From contig NZ_CP107903.1 in NCBI RefSeq assembly GCF_036013955.1, positions 868,001 to 932,000 of the forward strand: DNA of 64,000 nt, given 5' to 3'. This document shows positions 16,996-26,039 of this stretch, one piece after another. Made by a program: the position numbers and the translations under genes. Origin of the DNA: Streptomyces sp. NBC_00459 (GTDB lineage: Bacteria; Actinomycetota; Actinomycetes; Streptomycetales; Streptomycetaceae). The notes beneath the pieces were generated by a model, which saw only the letters and a list, made by a program, of their open reading frames with translations, was not told the DNA's origin and searched no databases. Each line of letters begins with the position of its first letter. Position 1 is the first letter of the stretch.

Positions 16996-18498
16996 TCAGT
17001 CGAAGTAGTCCGGCTGCGTCTGGACGTTCAGCTCGCGCACTCGTACCTTCTTCGCCGGATCCGTGCGCCTGTCGTCGAGCTTCAGGACGTCGAAGCCCTT
17101 GGCGATGTCGTTCGAGTAGATGTAGCCGTTGTAGTAGTACGCCGACCAGGGGCCGGCGGTCGTGACGCGGTCGGTGGTCACCGGGCCGCGCTCGAAGTAG
17201 GCGATCTCCTTGGGCTTCGCGGAGTTGGTGAAGTCCCAGACGGAGACACCGCCCTGGTACCAGGCCTGGACCATGATGTCCTTGCCCTTGACCGGGATCA
17301 GCGATCCGTTGTGGGCCACGCAGACCTCGGTGTCCGCCTGGTAGCGGGGGATCTTGAAGTAACTCTTGAAGACGAGCTTGCGCTTGTCACCCTTGCCAAC
17401 GATGTCGTAGATGCCGTCGGCCCCACGGTTCGGCCCGATCTGCGCGTTGCAGGTGGCCGCGCCGCCGCCGCCCAACTCATCGGTGAAGACGACCTTGTTG
17501 GCCTTCTGGTTGAAGGTCGCCGAGTGCCAGAAGGCGAAGTTGACGTTGTCCTGGACCTGGTCGATGACCTTCGGGTGCTCCGGGTCCTTGATGGAGAACA
17601 GGATGCCGTCGCCCATGCAGGCGCCCGCCGCGAGGTCCTTGGAGGGCAGCACGGTGATGTCGTGGCAGCCGGTCGTCTTGGAGACGCCCGGGTTGGTGGG
17701 CGAGCCGGGGTTGCCGCCGCCGTCGGGGCCCTCACCGGGGAACAGCACCGGGAAGCCGACAACCGCCGCCTTCTCCGGGGCGTTTCGTGGCACCTTGATG
17801 ATCGAGATGCCGTCGTGCGGCGGCTGGCAGTCGGGGAAGGCGGCGCTCGGCGAGTACGAGGAGACGTAGATGTAGACGTTCTTGCGTTCGGGCACCAGGG
17901 TGTTGGTGTGCGAGCCGCAGGCGGTCTCCACGGCGGCGACGTACTTCGGGTTCGCCTTGTCCGTGATGTCGAAGATCTTCATACCCTCCCACGACGACTT
18001 CTCGGTCGCGGGCTGCGAGACGCTGTTGCAACTGCTGTCGCTGCGCGAGGAGTCGGTGGACAGGAAGAGCAGGTTCCCGGAGACGGAGATGTCGTTCTGG
18101 CCGCCGGGGCACAGCACCTGGGAGACGGTCTTGGGTGCCTTCGGGTTGCTGATGTCGAAGACGCGGAAGCCGTCGTAGTTGCCGGAGAAGGCGTACTTCC
18201 CCTGGAAGGCGAGGTCCGAATTGGTGCCGGGCAGCGCGTCCTTGGGGATGTTGGTGAGGTGCGTGATGTTGTCGGAGTGGACTATCTCGTCCACCCCGGG
18301 TATCTCACCCTCGGCCAGGGCTTCCCTGACCTGGGTCTGCACGCTCTTGGAGATCTTCTCCGGCACCGTCGGACCGTCCCCCGGGTCGGGGGTCGCGACT
18401 GCGGGGCCGGCGGTCAGCAGAGCGGCCAGGAGTCCGGCCGCTGCGGCGGCAACTCCCAGGTGTCTGTGCCGCCTTCGGGGATCATTCAACAGGGTCAC
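16996..18498 (-). CDS. Secreted LVIVD-repeat beta-propeller protein
   Basis: 500 aa. Sec signal peptide (GVAAAAAGLLAALLTAGPAVATPD, cut after about residue 36) followed by LVIVD-type propeller blades, such as YDGFRVFDISNPKAPKTVSQV, MKIFDITDKANPKYVAAV, GISIIKVPRNAPEKAAVV, ILFSIKDPEHPKVIDQV and VSVWDFTNSAKPKEIAYF. Contains many cysteines (CPGG, CNS, ETACGSHT, DCQPPHD, TGCHD, GACMGD, EVCVAH), suggesting disulfides. Function unknown; such proteins may bind surface partners or metals. It is divergent from a DUF305 lipoprotein. Confidence 0.9.
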   Translation of the reverse strand: MTLLNDPRRRHRHLGVAAAAAGLLAALLTAGPAVATPDPGDGPTVPEKISKSVQTQVREALAEGEIPGVDEIVHSDNITHLTNIPKDALPGTNSDLAFQGKYAFSGNYDGFRVFDISNPKAPKTVSQVLCPGGQNDISVSGNLLFLSTDSSRSDSSCNSVSQPATEKSSWEGMKIFDITDKANPKYVAAVETACGSHTNTLVPERKNVYIYVSSYSPSAAFPDCQPPHDGISIIKVPRNAPEKAAVVGFPVLFPGEGPDGGGNPGSPTNPGVSKTTGCHDITVLPSKDLAAGACMGDGILFSIKDPEHPKVIDQVQDNVNFAFWHSATFNQKANKVVFTDELGGGGAATCNAQIGPNRGADGIYDIVGKGDKRKLVFKSYFKIPRYQADTEVCVAHNGSLIPVKGKDIMVQAWYQGGVSVWDFTNSAKPKEIAYFERGPVTTDRVTTAGPWSAYYYNGYIYSNDIAKGFDVLKLDDRRTDPAKKVRVRELNVQTQPDYFD

Positions 18499-18709
18499 TG
18501 CATCCTCCCTGATAGCCGTTCGGGTCAGAACGGTTCACGGTCCTCCGAAGTATCGTCTTCATCATGCACCGATCAAAAGGGAGCAACGTACTTGTAATGA
18601 AAGTTTCTGATCACCGGCGAATGGAAGCGTGCTAGGACGGAAACAGCACTCACGAGGTGCGCCCGTACTCACGAGGTGTCCGTCAACCCATCCGACACTG
18701 GAGGCTGTT

Positions 18710-19366
18710 GTGCCCGTCCGCCGCGCGTCCCGCACCTTTCGCCCGGTCCTGGCCGTGCTCGCGCTCACCCTCGCACTCGGTGCCTGCGACTCGGACTCGT
18801 CTCCCGCCGCGGATGCCAAGTCCGCGAAGGAGACCGGCCCTTCGGTGATCGCGCCCGGCCTGCCGGGCGAGGCGGCCCAGACGCTCTCCCCGGAGGAGGC
18901 GAAGGCGCAACTGCCGGACGACTCGCCCAACTCGGCGGACATCTCGTACGCCCGCAGGATGATCGAGCACCACGCCCAGGCGATCGAGATCACCGAACTC
19001 GTTCCGAAACGCGCCGAGTCGACACCGGTGAAGCTGCTGGCCGAGCGCATCGCCGCCGCGCAGCGGCCCGAAATCTCCGCGATGCAGGGCTGGTTGAAGG
19101 ACAACGGCAGCGACGACAAGCCCGCCGGTCACGAACACGAGGCGATGCCCGGCATGGCGACCGAGGCTCAGCTCGCCACGTTGCGCGCGGCGAAGGGGAA
19201 GGCGTTCGACGAGCTGTTCCTGACCTTGATGATCACGCATCACGAGGGAGCAGTCACGATGGCGACCGAAGTGAAGGGGCAGGGCAACAACGTCCGGATC
19301 GAGGAGATGGCCGACGACGTGATCGCGCAGCAGACGACCGAGATCAACAGGATGCGTGGAATGTAG
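18710..19366 (+). CDS. DUF305 lipoprotein
   Basis: 218 aa from GTG 18710 with GGAGG 5 nt upstream. Lipobox LTLALGAC places the lipidated Cys near residue 25. The DUF305 four-helix core has paired histidines in ARRMIEHHAQAIEI and LTLMITHHEGAVTMAT, plus HEHEAMPGMA, so metal (copper or iron) binding is plausible. Located on the outer membrane face. The gene is 211 bp from the divergent LVIVD gene, a pairing seen repeatedly in Streptomyces, suggesting a shared promoter region and function. Confidence 0.92.
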   Translation: MPVRRASRTFRPVLAVLALTLALGACDSDSSPAADAKSAKETGPSVIAPGLPGEAAQTLSPEEAKAQLPDDSPNSADISYARRMIEHHAQAIEITELVPKRAESTPVKLLAERIAAAQRPEISAMQGWLKDNGSDDKPAGHEHEAMPGMATEAQLATLRAAKGKAFDELFLTLMITHHEGAVTMATEVKGQGNNVRIEEMADDVIAQQTTEINRMRGM

Positions 19367-19410
19367 ACGGCACACGCCGAGTTGGGCAGAACTCCCCCGG
19401 GAACCCTTGC

Positions 19411-19938
19411 TCAGCGCCGGGCATGACGAGGCGTCAGGAATCCGGCATCGCGAGCCTGGGAGATCAGCCTGAGGGATCGGCGTCGGCTGTGCCCGGTCGC
19501 GCACATCACGGCGAGAACGGGGTCGGCGCCCTCTTCCTGGGCCGCCCGGTACTCCTCCGCGACCAGCCACCGCCCCTCGACACCACGCGGCCAGGCGGGT
19601 CGGGCACGGCGAGACCGCAGGCCCGCCTCGCCCTCCCCGGCCGCCGTGGGCCCGTCGCCGCACACCTCGAAGAGCGGCGCCTCGATCCAGTCCGCGAGCC
19701 CCGCCAGATCGTCGAGCGACAGCGCGGGCTGCGCCCGGACGTCCTCGATGGAGACGCCCGCGTCGCGGACCACGGCGAGTACGTCGACGTGGGCGCCGTC
19801 GGTGAAGGCGAGCCGGACCTCGAACCATGCCGTCGTCGCCGAACCCTCGTGCTCCTGCACTTCCCAGGCGGGCCGCACCGACACCGTGCCCTCCGTCGGG
19901 CAGCGACCGGAAAGATTAAGAAAGGATGTTTCCAGCAC
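19411..19938 (-). CDS. Conserved Streptomyces protein, DUF6214-like
   Basis: 175 aa from a GTG at 19938; no clear ribosome site, so the start could be internal. Middle part WFEVRLAFTDGAHVDVLAVVRDAGVSIEDVRA and C-terminal DPVLAVMCATGHSRRRSLRLISQARDAGFLTPRHARR resemble a family of small Streptomyces proteins whose C-terminus looks like a DNA-entry (helix-turn-helix-like) segment. Function unknown. Convergent with the DUF305 gene. Confidence 0.72.
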   Translation of the reverse strand: MLETSFLNLSGRCPTEGTVSVRPAWEVQEHEGSATTAWFEVRLAFTDGAHVDVLAVVRDAGVSIEDVRAQPALSLDDLAGLADWIEAPLFEVCGDGPTAAGEGEAGLRSRRARPAWPRGVEGRWLVAEEYRAAQEEGADPVLAVMCATGHSRRRSLRLISQARDAGFLTPRHARR

Positions 19939-20088
19939 ATACGGAACGTAACCGCATCATCACATTCCATACGAACGGACACGCGCGCCCGGCCCGTCCC
20001 GCACCCTGTCAGCGCAGCTCCGGGAGTGCGATCCTGAAGGTGTCAGCAACAGGGAGTTCCGCAGCGTCCCGCAGTGAGGGGTTCCGCC

Positions 20089-21438
20089 GTGTTGCGTGTC
20101 GCCGTCGTGGGTTCGGGTCCGAGCGGGGTCTACACCGCACAGAGCCTGGTCCAGCAGGATCCGGGGGTGCTGGTCGACGTCCTCGACCGGCTGCCGGCGC
20201 CGTACGGCCTGGTGCGGTACGGCGTGGCGCCGGACCACGAGAAGATCAAGTCGCTGCAGAACAACCTGCGCACGGTCCTGGAGCACGACCGGGTGCGTTT
20301 CCTGGGCGGGGTCCGGATCGGCCGCGGCCCCGGCGAGCTGCCCGGCGCCCGGCTGCGGGAGCTCTACCACGCGGTGGTCTACTGCGTCGGCGCGGCCACC
20401 GACCGCCACCTGGGGATTCCCGGCGAGGAGCTGCCGGGCAGCTGGTCGGCGACCCAGTTCGTGTCCTGGTACAGCGCCCATCCGGACGCCGTCGACGACG
20501 GTTTCGTCAGCGGGGCGCGCTCCGCCGTGGTCATCGGCGTCGGGAACGTGGCGGTGGACGTGGCCCGGATGCTGGCGCGCGGCCCGGCCGAGCTGAGCCC
20601 CACCGACATTCCGCAGGCGGCGCTCACCGCGCTGACCGCGAGCCGGGTGACCGACATCCACATGGTGGGCCGGCGCGGCCCCTCGCAGGCCCGCTTCACC
20701 ACGAAGGAGTTGCGCGAGCTGGGCTCCCTGCCGGACACCCAGGTCGTCGTGGACGAGACCGAGTTGGCGCTCGATCCGGCGTACGCCGATCCGTCGGCCC
20801 TGCCCGCCGTGCAGCGCCGCAACGTGGAGGCACTGCACGGCTGGGCGGACGCTCCGGCCGCGGGTGCCGACCGCCGCATCCGGCTGCGTTTCTTCCGCCG
20901 TCCGGTCGAGCTGCTCGCCGCCGGTGGCCGGGTGGGCGCGGTGCGTTTCGAGCGGACGGTGCCGGACGGGGCCGGCGGTGTGACGGGCACCGGGCGGTAC
21001 GAGGACATCGAGGCGCAGCTCGTCCTCCGTTCGGTCGGCTATCGCGGGGTCCCGCTCGACGGGCTGCCGTTCGACGCGGCCCAGGGCACCGTGCCGCACC
21101 TCGCGGGCCGCGTCCTGCGCGACGGCAGCCCCTCCCCGGGCGAGTACGTGGCCGGCTGGATCAAGCGCGGCCCGACCGGCGTCATCGGCACCAACCGGCC
21201 CTGCGCCAAGGAGACGGCGACCTCCCTGCTCGCGGACGCCGCCGTGCTCCTACGCCAGGAGAGGCCCGAGGACCCATTGACCGCACTGCGCGCGGAGGGG
21301 TTGCGGCCGGTCGGATGGGCGGGCTGGCAGGCCATCGAGCGGGCCGAGGCGGACCTGGGCGCCACCCTGGGGCGGGGCGTCGTGAAGCTCCCCGACTGGG
21401 ACTCGTTGCTGGCGGCGGCACGGGCAACGGACGTCTGA
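20089..21438 (+). CDS. NADPH-ferredoxin/flavodoxin reductase, FprA-like
   Basis: 449 aa using GTG 20089; a GTG at 20074 would add 5 residues. Adrenodoxin-reductase-type flavoprotein transferring electrons from NADPH to ferredoxin. FAD-binding AVVGSGPSGVYTAQSL, PYGLVRYGVAPDHEKIKSLQN, NADPH-binding VIGVGNVAVDVARML and the C-terminal FAD-interacting GWIKRGPTGVIGTNR are all in place. A likely electron supplier for ferredoxin-dependent P450s. No ferredoxin gene nearby. Confidence 0.95.
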   Translation: MLRVAVVGSGPSGVYTAQSLVQQDPGVLVDVLDRLPAPYGLVRYGVAPDHEKIKSLQNNLRTVLEHDRVRFLGGVRIGRGPGELPGARLRELYHAVVYCVGAATDRHLGIPGEELPGSWSATQFVSWYSAHPDAVDDGFVSGARSAVVIGVGNVAVDVARMLARGPAELSPTDIPQAALTALTASRVTDIHMVGRRGPSQARFTTKELRELGSLPDTQVVVDETELALDPAYADPSALPAVQRRNVEALHGWADAPAAGADRRIRLRFFRRPVELLAAGGRVGAVRFERTVPDGAGGVTGTGRYEDIEAQLVLRSVGYRGVPLDGLPFDAAQGTVPHLAGRVLRDGSPSPGEYVAGWIKRGPTGVIGTNRPCAKETATSLLADAAVLLRQERPEDPLTALRAEGLRPVGWAGWQAIERAEADLGATLGRGVVKLPDWDSLLAAARATDV

Positions 21439-21591
21439 CCTGGCCCTGGCGGCATCAGAAGCACCTCGTTGGGCATGACACACATCGGCAACAGGCCAGA
21501 CATCAACAAACTGTTCAATCCCCTTACGGTCTCGTCCTGTCCGCCGCTCCCCCGTCACGCCCGAACACCCCCCGCCGCTCCTGGAGTGCCC

Positions 21592-22995
21592 ATGGCCCCC
21601 ACCGCACCCCCATCCGTGCATCCCGTCGACGAGATCCCACCCGTACGCCATCTCGCCGCCTTCGGTCTGCAGCACGTGCTCGCGATGTACGCGGGCGCCG
21701 TGGCCGTCCCCCTGATCGTCGGCGGCGCGATGAAGCTGTCGCCCGCCGATCTGGCGTATCTGATCACCGCGGACCTGCTGGTGTGCGGGATCGCGACGCT
21801 CATCCAGTGCGTGGGTTTCTGGCGCTTCGGTGTCCGGCTGCCGATCATGCAGGGGTGCACCTTCGCGGCGGTGTCGCCGATGGTCCTCATCGGTACGACG
21901 GGCGGCGGGCTCCCCGCGATCTACGGCTCGGTGATCGTCGCGGGGCTCGCGATCGTCTTGCTCGCGCCGGTGTTCGGACGGTTGCTGCGGTTCTTCCCGC
22001 CGCTGGTGACCGGCACGGTGATCCTGATCATCGGGCTGTCGTTGCTGCCGGTGGCCGGCAACTGGGCGGCCGGTGGGGTGGGTTCGGCGGATTTCGGTGA
22101 GCCGAAGAACCTGGCGCTGGCCGCGTTCGTGCTGGTCGTGGTGCTCGGTGTGCAGCGGTTCGCGCCGGTTTTCCTGAGCCGGATCGCGGTGCTGATCGGC
22201 ATCGTGGTGGGGCTGGCCGTGGCGATCCCCCTCGGGTTCACGGACTTCGCCGGGGTCGGGGACGCCGACTGGGTCGGCATCAGCACTCCGTTCCACTTCG
22301 GGGCGCCCACCTTCGAGGCGTCGGCGATCGTCTCCATGCTGGTGGTGGCGCTGGTGACGATGACCGAGACGACCGGCGACCTGATCGCGGTCGGCGAGAT
22401 GACCGGCCGGAAGGTCGAGCCGCGCTCCCTCGCGGACGGGCTGCGGGCCGACGGTTTCTCCACCGTTCTCGGCGGCGTCTTCAACACCTTCCCGTACACG
22501 GCGTACGCGCAGAACGTCGGCCTCGTCGGGATGACCCGGGTACGCAGCCGCTGGGTCGTGGCGACCGCCGGCGGCATCCTCGTACTGCTCGGTCTGCTGC
22601 CCAAGCTGGGCGCGGTCGTCGCGGCCGTGCCGGCGCCTGTGCTGGGCGGAGCGGGCCTGGTGATGTTCGGGACGGTCGCCGCGAGCGGGGTGCGCACGCT
22701 GGCCCGGGTAGAGTTCGGGGACAACCACAACCTGACGGTCGTGGCCGTCTCGGTGGCCGTGGGCATGCTGCCGGTCGGCGTGCCGACGGTGTACGCGAAG
22801 TTCCCCGACTGGTTCCAGACGGTGATGAACAGCGGCATCAGCGCCGGCTGTCTGACCGCGATCGTACTCAACCTGCTCTTCAACCACCTTGCGGGGAAGG
22901 GGGGTTCAGTCGGCGGTGACTCGGTCGAGGCGGTCGGCCTGCCGGGCGGCGGCGGACAGGAGACTGTCGAGAAGTCCCGGGAAGAGGTCGTCTAG
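21592..22995 (+). CDS. NCS2 nucleobase permease (uracil/xanthine type)
   Basis: 467 aa from ATG 21592 with a GGAG site. Typical nucleobase-ascorbate transporter: early AFGLQHVLAMYAGAVAVPLIV, 12-14 membrane helices and the NAT motif QNVGLVGMTRV in helix 10. Imports uracil, xanthine or uric acid with protons. The last 90 bp overlap the convergent ArsR gene, and the C-terminal tail (GGSVGGDSVEAVGLPGGGGQ) is low complexity. Confidence 0.94.
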   Translation: MAPTAPPSVHPVDEIPPVRHLAAFGLQHVLAMYAGAVAVPLIVGGAMKLSPADLAYLITADLLVCGIATLIQCVGFWRFGVRLPIMQGCTFAAVSPMVLIGTTGGGLPAIYGSVIVAGLAIVLLAPVFGRLLRFFPPLVTGTVILIIGLSLLPVAGNWAAGGVGSADFGEPKNLALAAFVLVVVLGVQRFAPVFLSRIAVLIGIVVGLAVAIPLGFTDFAGVGDADWVGISTPFHFGAPTFEASAIVSMLVVALVTMTETTGDLIAVGEMTGRKVEPRSLADGLRADGFSTVLGGVFNTFPYTAYAQNVGLVGMTRVRSRWVVATAGGILVLLGLLPKLGAVVAAVPAPVLGGAGLVMFGTVAASGVRTLARVEFGDNHNLTVVAVSVAVGMLPVGVPTVYAKFPDWFQTVMNSGISAGCLTAIVLNLLFNHLAGKGGSVGGDSVEAVGLPGGGGQETVEKSREEVV

Positions 22996-23304
22996 GTCGT
23001 CCCGGCGCAGGCCGTTCATCTTGGCCGTGCCCCGGTAGACCTGCCGGATCACCCCGCTCTCGCGCAGCACCCGGAAGTGGTGCGTGGTCGTGGACTTGGT
23101 GACCGGCAGCACGAAGTGCGAACAGGAGAGCTCGTCGCCGGTGGCGGCGAGCTCTCGTACGACCTGGAGGCGCATCGGGTCGGAGAGGGCGTGGAGCACG
23201 CCCTCCAGCCGGATCTCCTCGCGCACCGGGTGCGGAAGGTCACGGCTGCTGGTGCCGGGGGCTGCGGTGATCACGGCGGCTCCGCTTCGTCTTGGGACGT
23301 TCAT
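22906..23304 (-). CDS. ArsR/SmtB-type winged-helix regulator
   Basis: 132 aa from ATG 23304. Winged helix: LEGVLHALSDPMRLQVVRELAATGDELSCSHFVL then KSTTTHHFRVLRESGVIRQVYRGTAKMNGLRRDDLDDLFPGLLD (recognition helix TTTHHFRVL). Only one Cys (SCSHF), so metal sensing is unlikely. Divergent from an old-yellow-enzyme gene, with two inverted repeats between them, so it probably represses that gene and senses an electrophile or small molecule (inference). Its 3' end overlaps the permease gene. Confidence 0.92.
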   Translation of the reverse strand: MNVPRRSGAAVITAAPGTSSRDLPHPVREEIRLEGVLHALSDPMRLQVVRELAATGDELSCSHFVLPVTKSTTTHHFRVLRESGVIRQVYRGTAKMNGLRRDDLDDLFPGLLDSLLSAAARQADRLDRVTAD

Positions 23305-23306
23305 TG

Positions 23307-23356
23307 TACGAGAACTCTCGTAGTTTGACATTCGCCTTACTACGATGTCTATCGTA
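23307..23356. promoter_or_regulatory. Divergent promoter with two candidate ArsR operators
   Basis: Operator 1: TACGAGA-AC-TCTCGTA, perfect 7-bp arms (23307-23322). Operator 2: TACGAT-GTCT-ATCGTA, perfect 6-bp arms (23341-23356). Both start TACGA and end TCGTA, so they are one motif. A plus-strand -35 TTGACA (23325-23330) lies between them, with a weak -10 17 nt later inside operator 2. Binding by the ArsR protein would block both genes. Confidence 0.65.
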
Positions 23357-23406
23357 CGAGTCGTCCAGTGACCTCGTGACGTACGACGAGACGAAGGGAG
23401 TCCGCC

Positions 23407-24486
23407 GTGAGCGCGCTCTTCGAGCCCTACCGCCTCCGCGACCTGACCATCCCCAACCGTGTGTGGATGCCCCCGATGTGCCAGTACTCGGCGGCGCCCC
23501 AGGGTCCGGAGACCGGCGCTCCGAACGACTGGCACTTCGCGCACTACGCGGCGCGGGCAGCCGGCGGCACCGGCCTGATCGTCGTCGAGGCCACGGCCGT
23601 CAGCCCCGAGGGCCGGATCACCCCGTACGACCTGGGCATCTGGAACGACACACAGGTCGAGGCGTTCCGCCGGATCACCCGCTTCCTGGTGTCGCAGGGC
23701 ACCGTGCCGGGAATCCAGCTCGCGCACGCCGGCCGCAAGGCCTCCACCGGCCTGCCCTGGCAGGGCGGCGCCCCGCTCGGCCCGGACGCGCACGGCTGGC
23801 AGCCGGTCGGTGCGAGCGCACTGCCGTTCAACGAGGAGCACCCGGTCCCGACCGAGTTGACGGTCGATCAGATCCGGGAAGTCGTCGGCCGGTTCGCAGA
23901 CGCGGCCCGTCGGGCGCTCGACGCGGGCTTCGAGGTCGCCGAGATCCACGGCGCGCACGGCTATCTGATCAACGGTTTCCTGTCCCCGCACTCCAACCAC
24001 CGCACCGACGCCTACGGCGGCTCGTACGAGAACCGGGTCCGCTTCGCGCTCGAAGTCGTCGACGCCGTACGGGAGGTGTGGCCCGAGGACAGGCCGCTGT
24101 TCTTCCGTGTCTCGGCGACCGACTGGCTGGCGGACGGCGGCTGGAGCGCCGACGACACCGTCCGTTTCGCCGCCGAACTCCATGCCCACGGCGTGGACCT
24201 CCTCGACGTCTCGACCGGCGGCAACGCCTCCGGCGTACGCATTCCGACCGGCCCGGGCTACCAAGTCCCCTTCGCCGCCCGGGTGAAGGCCGAGACCTCG
24301 CTGCCCGTCGCCGCCGTGGGGATGATCACCGACGCCGAACAGGCCGAGAAGATCCTGTCCAACGGCGAGGCCGACGCGGTGCTCCTCGGCCGTGAGCTGC
24401 TGCGCAACCCGTCGTGGGCCCGGCACGCCGCCCGTGAACTCGGCGGCGAGGTGCGTGTGCCGGACCAGTACCACCGGTCCGTCTGA
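23407..24486 (+). CDS. Old yellow enzyme, YqjM-like NADH:flavin oxidoreductase
   Basis: 359 aa FMN-dependent ene-reductase TIM barrel. Conserved blocks are NRVWMPPMCQYSA (with the Cys that tunes FMN in YqjM-type enzymes), QLAHAGRKAST, EIHGAHGYLINGFLSPHSNHRTDAYGGSYENRVRF and the phosphate-binding AVGMITDAEQAEKIL...DAVLLGRELLRNPSW. Reduces activated C=C bonds with NAD(P)H. Under likely control of the divergent ArsR regulator. Confidence 0.95.
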   Translation: MSALFEPYRLRDLTIPNRVWMPPMCQYSAAPQGPETGAPNDWHFAHYAARAAGGTGLIVVEATAVSPEGRITPYDLGIWNDTQVEAFRRITRFLVSQGTVPGIQLAHAGRKASTGLPWQGGAPLGPDAHGWQPVGASALPFNEEHPVPTELTVDQIREVVGRFADAARRALDAGFEVAEIHGAHGYLINGFLSPHSNHRTDAYGGSYENRVRFALEVVDAVREVWPEDRPLFFRVSATDWLADGGWSADDTVRFAAELHAHGVDLLDVSTGGNASGVRIPTGPGYQVPFAARVKAETSLPVAAVGMITDAEQAEKILSNGEADAVLLGRELLRNPSWARHAARELGGEVRVPDQYHRSV

Positions 24487-24528
24487 AGCCCCGCACCGCA
24501 CGTCACGGTGACTGCCGTCGACCCGGGA

Positions 24529-25890
24529 TCAGTTCGTCCTGAACCAGGACGCGGGAACGGCGGCGGCCAGCGTCCGGTACCCCTCGGGGTTCAGATGCAG
24601 CCAGTCCCCGTCGTGCAGGTCCGGGCGCAGCCGGCCCGGATCGGCCGGATCGCGTACCGCCCGGTCGAAGTCGACGACGGCGTCGAAAGCGCCTCCGGCG
24701 CGGATCCAGTCGTTCACGGCCTGCCGGGTCGCTTCGCGCAGGCCCGCGGGATCGTCGTACGGCGTGTTGCCGCGGAAGGGCGTCAGGGTGGCGCCGTAGA
24801 CGCGGATGCCCTGGGCATGCGCGCGGACGACGATCTGCCGGTAGGCGGCGACCAGGGCGTCGGTGACGCGCTGTTGGGCGGCCGGTGTGGCCTCGGCGGT
24901 GCCGATGTCGTTGACGCCCTCGAAGACGATCAGCCAGGAGACCCCGCTGTGCGCCAGGACGTCCCGGTCTAGCCGGGCGAGGGCGTTGGGGCCGAGGCCG
25001 TCGTTGAGGACCCGGTTGCCACCCGCGGCCTGATTGAGGACGGCGATGCGCTTGCCGCCCGGAAGGCCTCTGAGCCGGTCCAGGAGCTGGTCGGGCCAGC
25101 GGTTGTTGCCGTTGGTGGTGGAGCCCCGGCCGTCGGACAGCGAGTCGCCCAGCACGGCGACGGCACGCGTGGCCCGCCCGGAGAGCACCTCGACGTCACT
25201 GAGCAGGTACCAGTGGTTGACCGGGGTGGCCCCGGTCAGATCCTGCTCGCCCGTGCCGTCTCCGGTGCGCAGGTACGACGTGGTGCGCGAGCCCGGGTGC
25301 GAGGTGAGCGCGAGCGAGGCCTGGCCGCCGGCGAGGTACGTCGTCACGGTCAGGTTGGTCGCGGGGCGCAGCCCGAAGTCCAGCGGGTCGGAGACGACCT
25401 GTGCTCCGGCGGGGACCGTGGTGGACCGGCGTCCGTCGAACGTCACCTCCCGCAGGGTGCCGGGTTCGACCGCGCTCACCCCGGCCCGGCCGTCCAGCGG
25501 AAGGGCGACCGTCACGGCCGTCAGCGGCAGTGGGGTGGTGCCGAAGGCGTTGGAGAAGCGCAGTCTGATGCGCTCGCCGCCGGTGGAGACGCGCACGGTC
25601 TGGCGCAGGGTGGTGTCGACGAGGACGGCACGTTCCCCGGTGAAGGGCGCGGGCGGCATGTTGCCGGGCTCGGTGAGCTGCGGCATCGACGTCCAGGTGT
25701 TGACCCAGTGCGGGGCGGACCGGGCCGGTTCGGCGACCGTCGGCGGCGGGCTTTTGACCAGGGCCACCACGGCGGAGGACGCCACGACCAGGGCCAGCAC
25801 GAACACACAGGTGGCGACCGCGTAGGCGAGCGCCGCTCTGGCGGACGGCCACTGGGGCCGGGGCGACTGCGTGGGGCGGAGCGACTTCAC
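24529..25890 (-). CDS. Secreted/membrane-anchored SGNH (GDSL) hydrolase
   Basis: 453 aa. N-terminal hydrophobic segment (about residues 20-45, AVATCVFVLALVVASSAVVALV) acts as anchor or uncleaved signal. It is followed by a beta-sandwich-like region and then the SGNH core: VLGDSLSDGRGS (block I Ser), AGGNRVL (block II Gly), EGVNDIGTA (block III Asn) and DGDWLHLNPEGY (block V Asp-His). Probably an extracellular esterase on plant or cell-wall polymers, near other polysaccharide-modifying genes. Confidence 0.92.
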   Translation of the reverse strand: MKSLRPTQSPRPQWPSARAALAYAVATCVFVLALVVASSAVVALVKSPPPTVAEPARSAPHWVNTWTSMPQLTEPGNMPPAPFTGERAVLVDTTLRQTVRVSTGGERIRLRFSNAFGTTPLPLTAVTVALPLDGRAGVSAVEPGTLREVTFDGRRSTTVPAGAQVVSDPLDFGLRPATNLTVTTYLAGGQASLALTSHPGSRTTSYLRTGDGTGEQDLTGATPVNHWYLLSDVEVLSGRATRAVAVLGDSLSDGRGSTTNGNNRWPDQLLDRLRGLPGGKRIAVLNQAAGGNRVLNDGLGPNALARLDRDVLAHSGVSWLIVFEGVNDIGTAEATPAAQQRVTDALVAAYRQIVVRAHAQGIRVYGATLTPFRGNTPYDDPAGLREATRQAVNDWIRAGGAFDAVVDFDRAVRDPADPGRLRPDLHDGDWLHLNPEGYRTLAAAVPASWFRTN

Positions 25891-26039
25891 GGGCCGGGTG
25901 CCTTCCTCTGTCCGGATCCGGACGTCTCCCTCGGATCCGTCGGGCGTCTTCGTCGGTACCGCTCGGCTTCTGCTTCAGATCATGCGGAGCGGGAGGTGAC
26001 CGGGTGCGCGCTCGTGGCACGCACCCGGCACAGCTGGGC

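Noticed and set aside
21250..22887. 545-codon minus-strand frame opposite the NCS2 permease
   Set aside because: Histidine/arginine-rich shadow; the permease has all family motifs.
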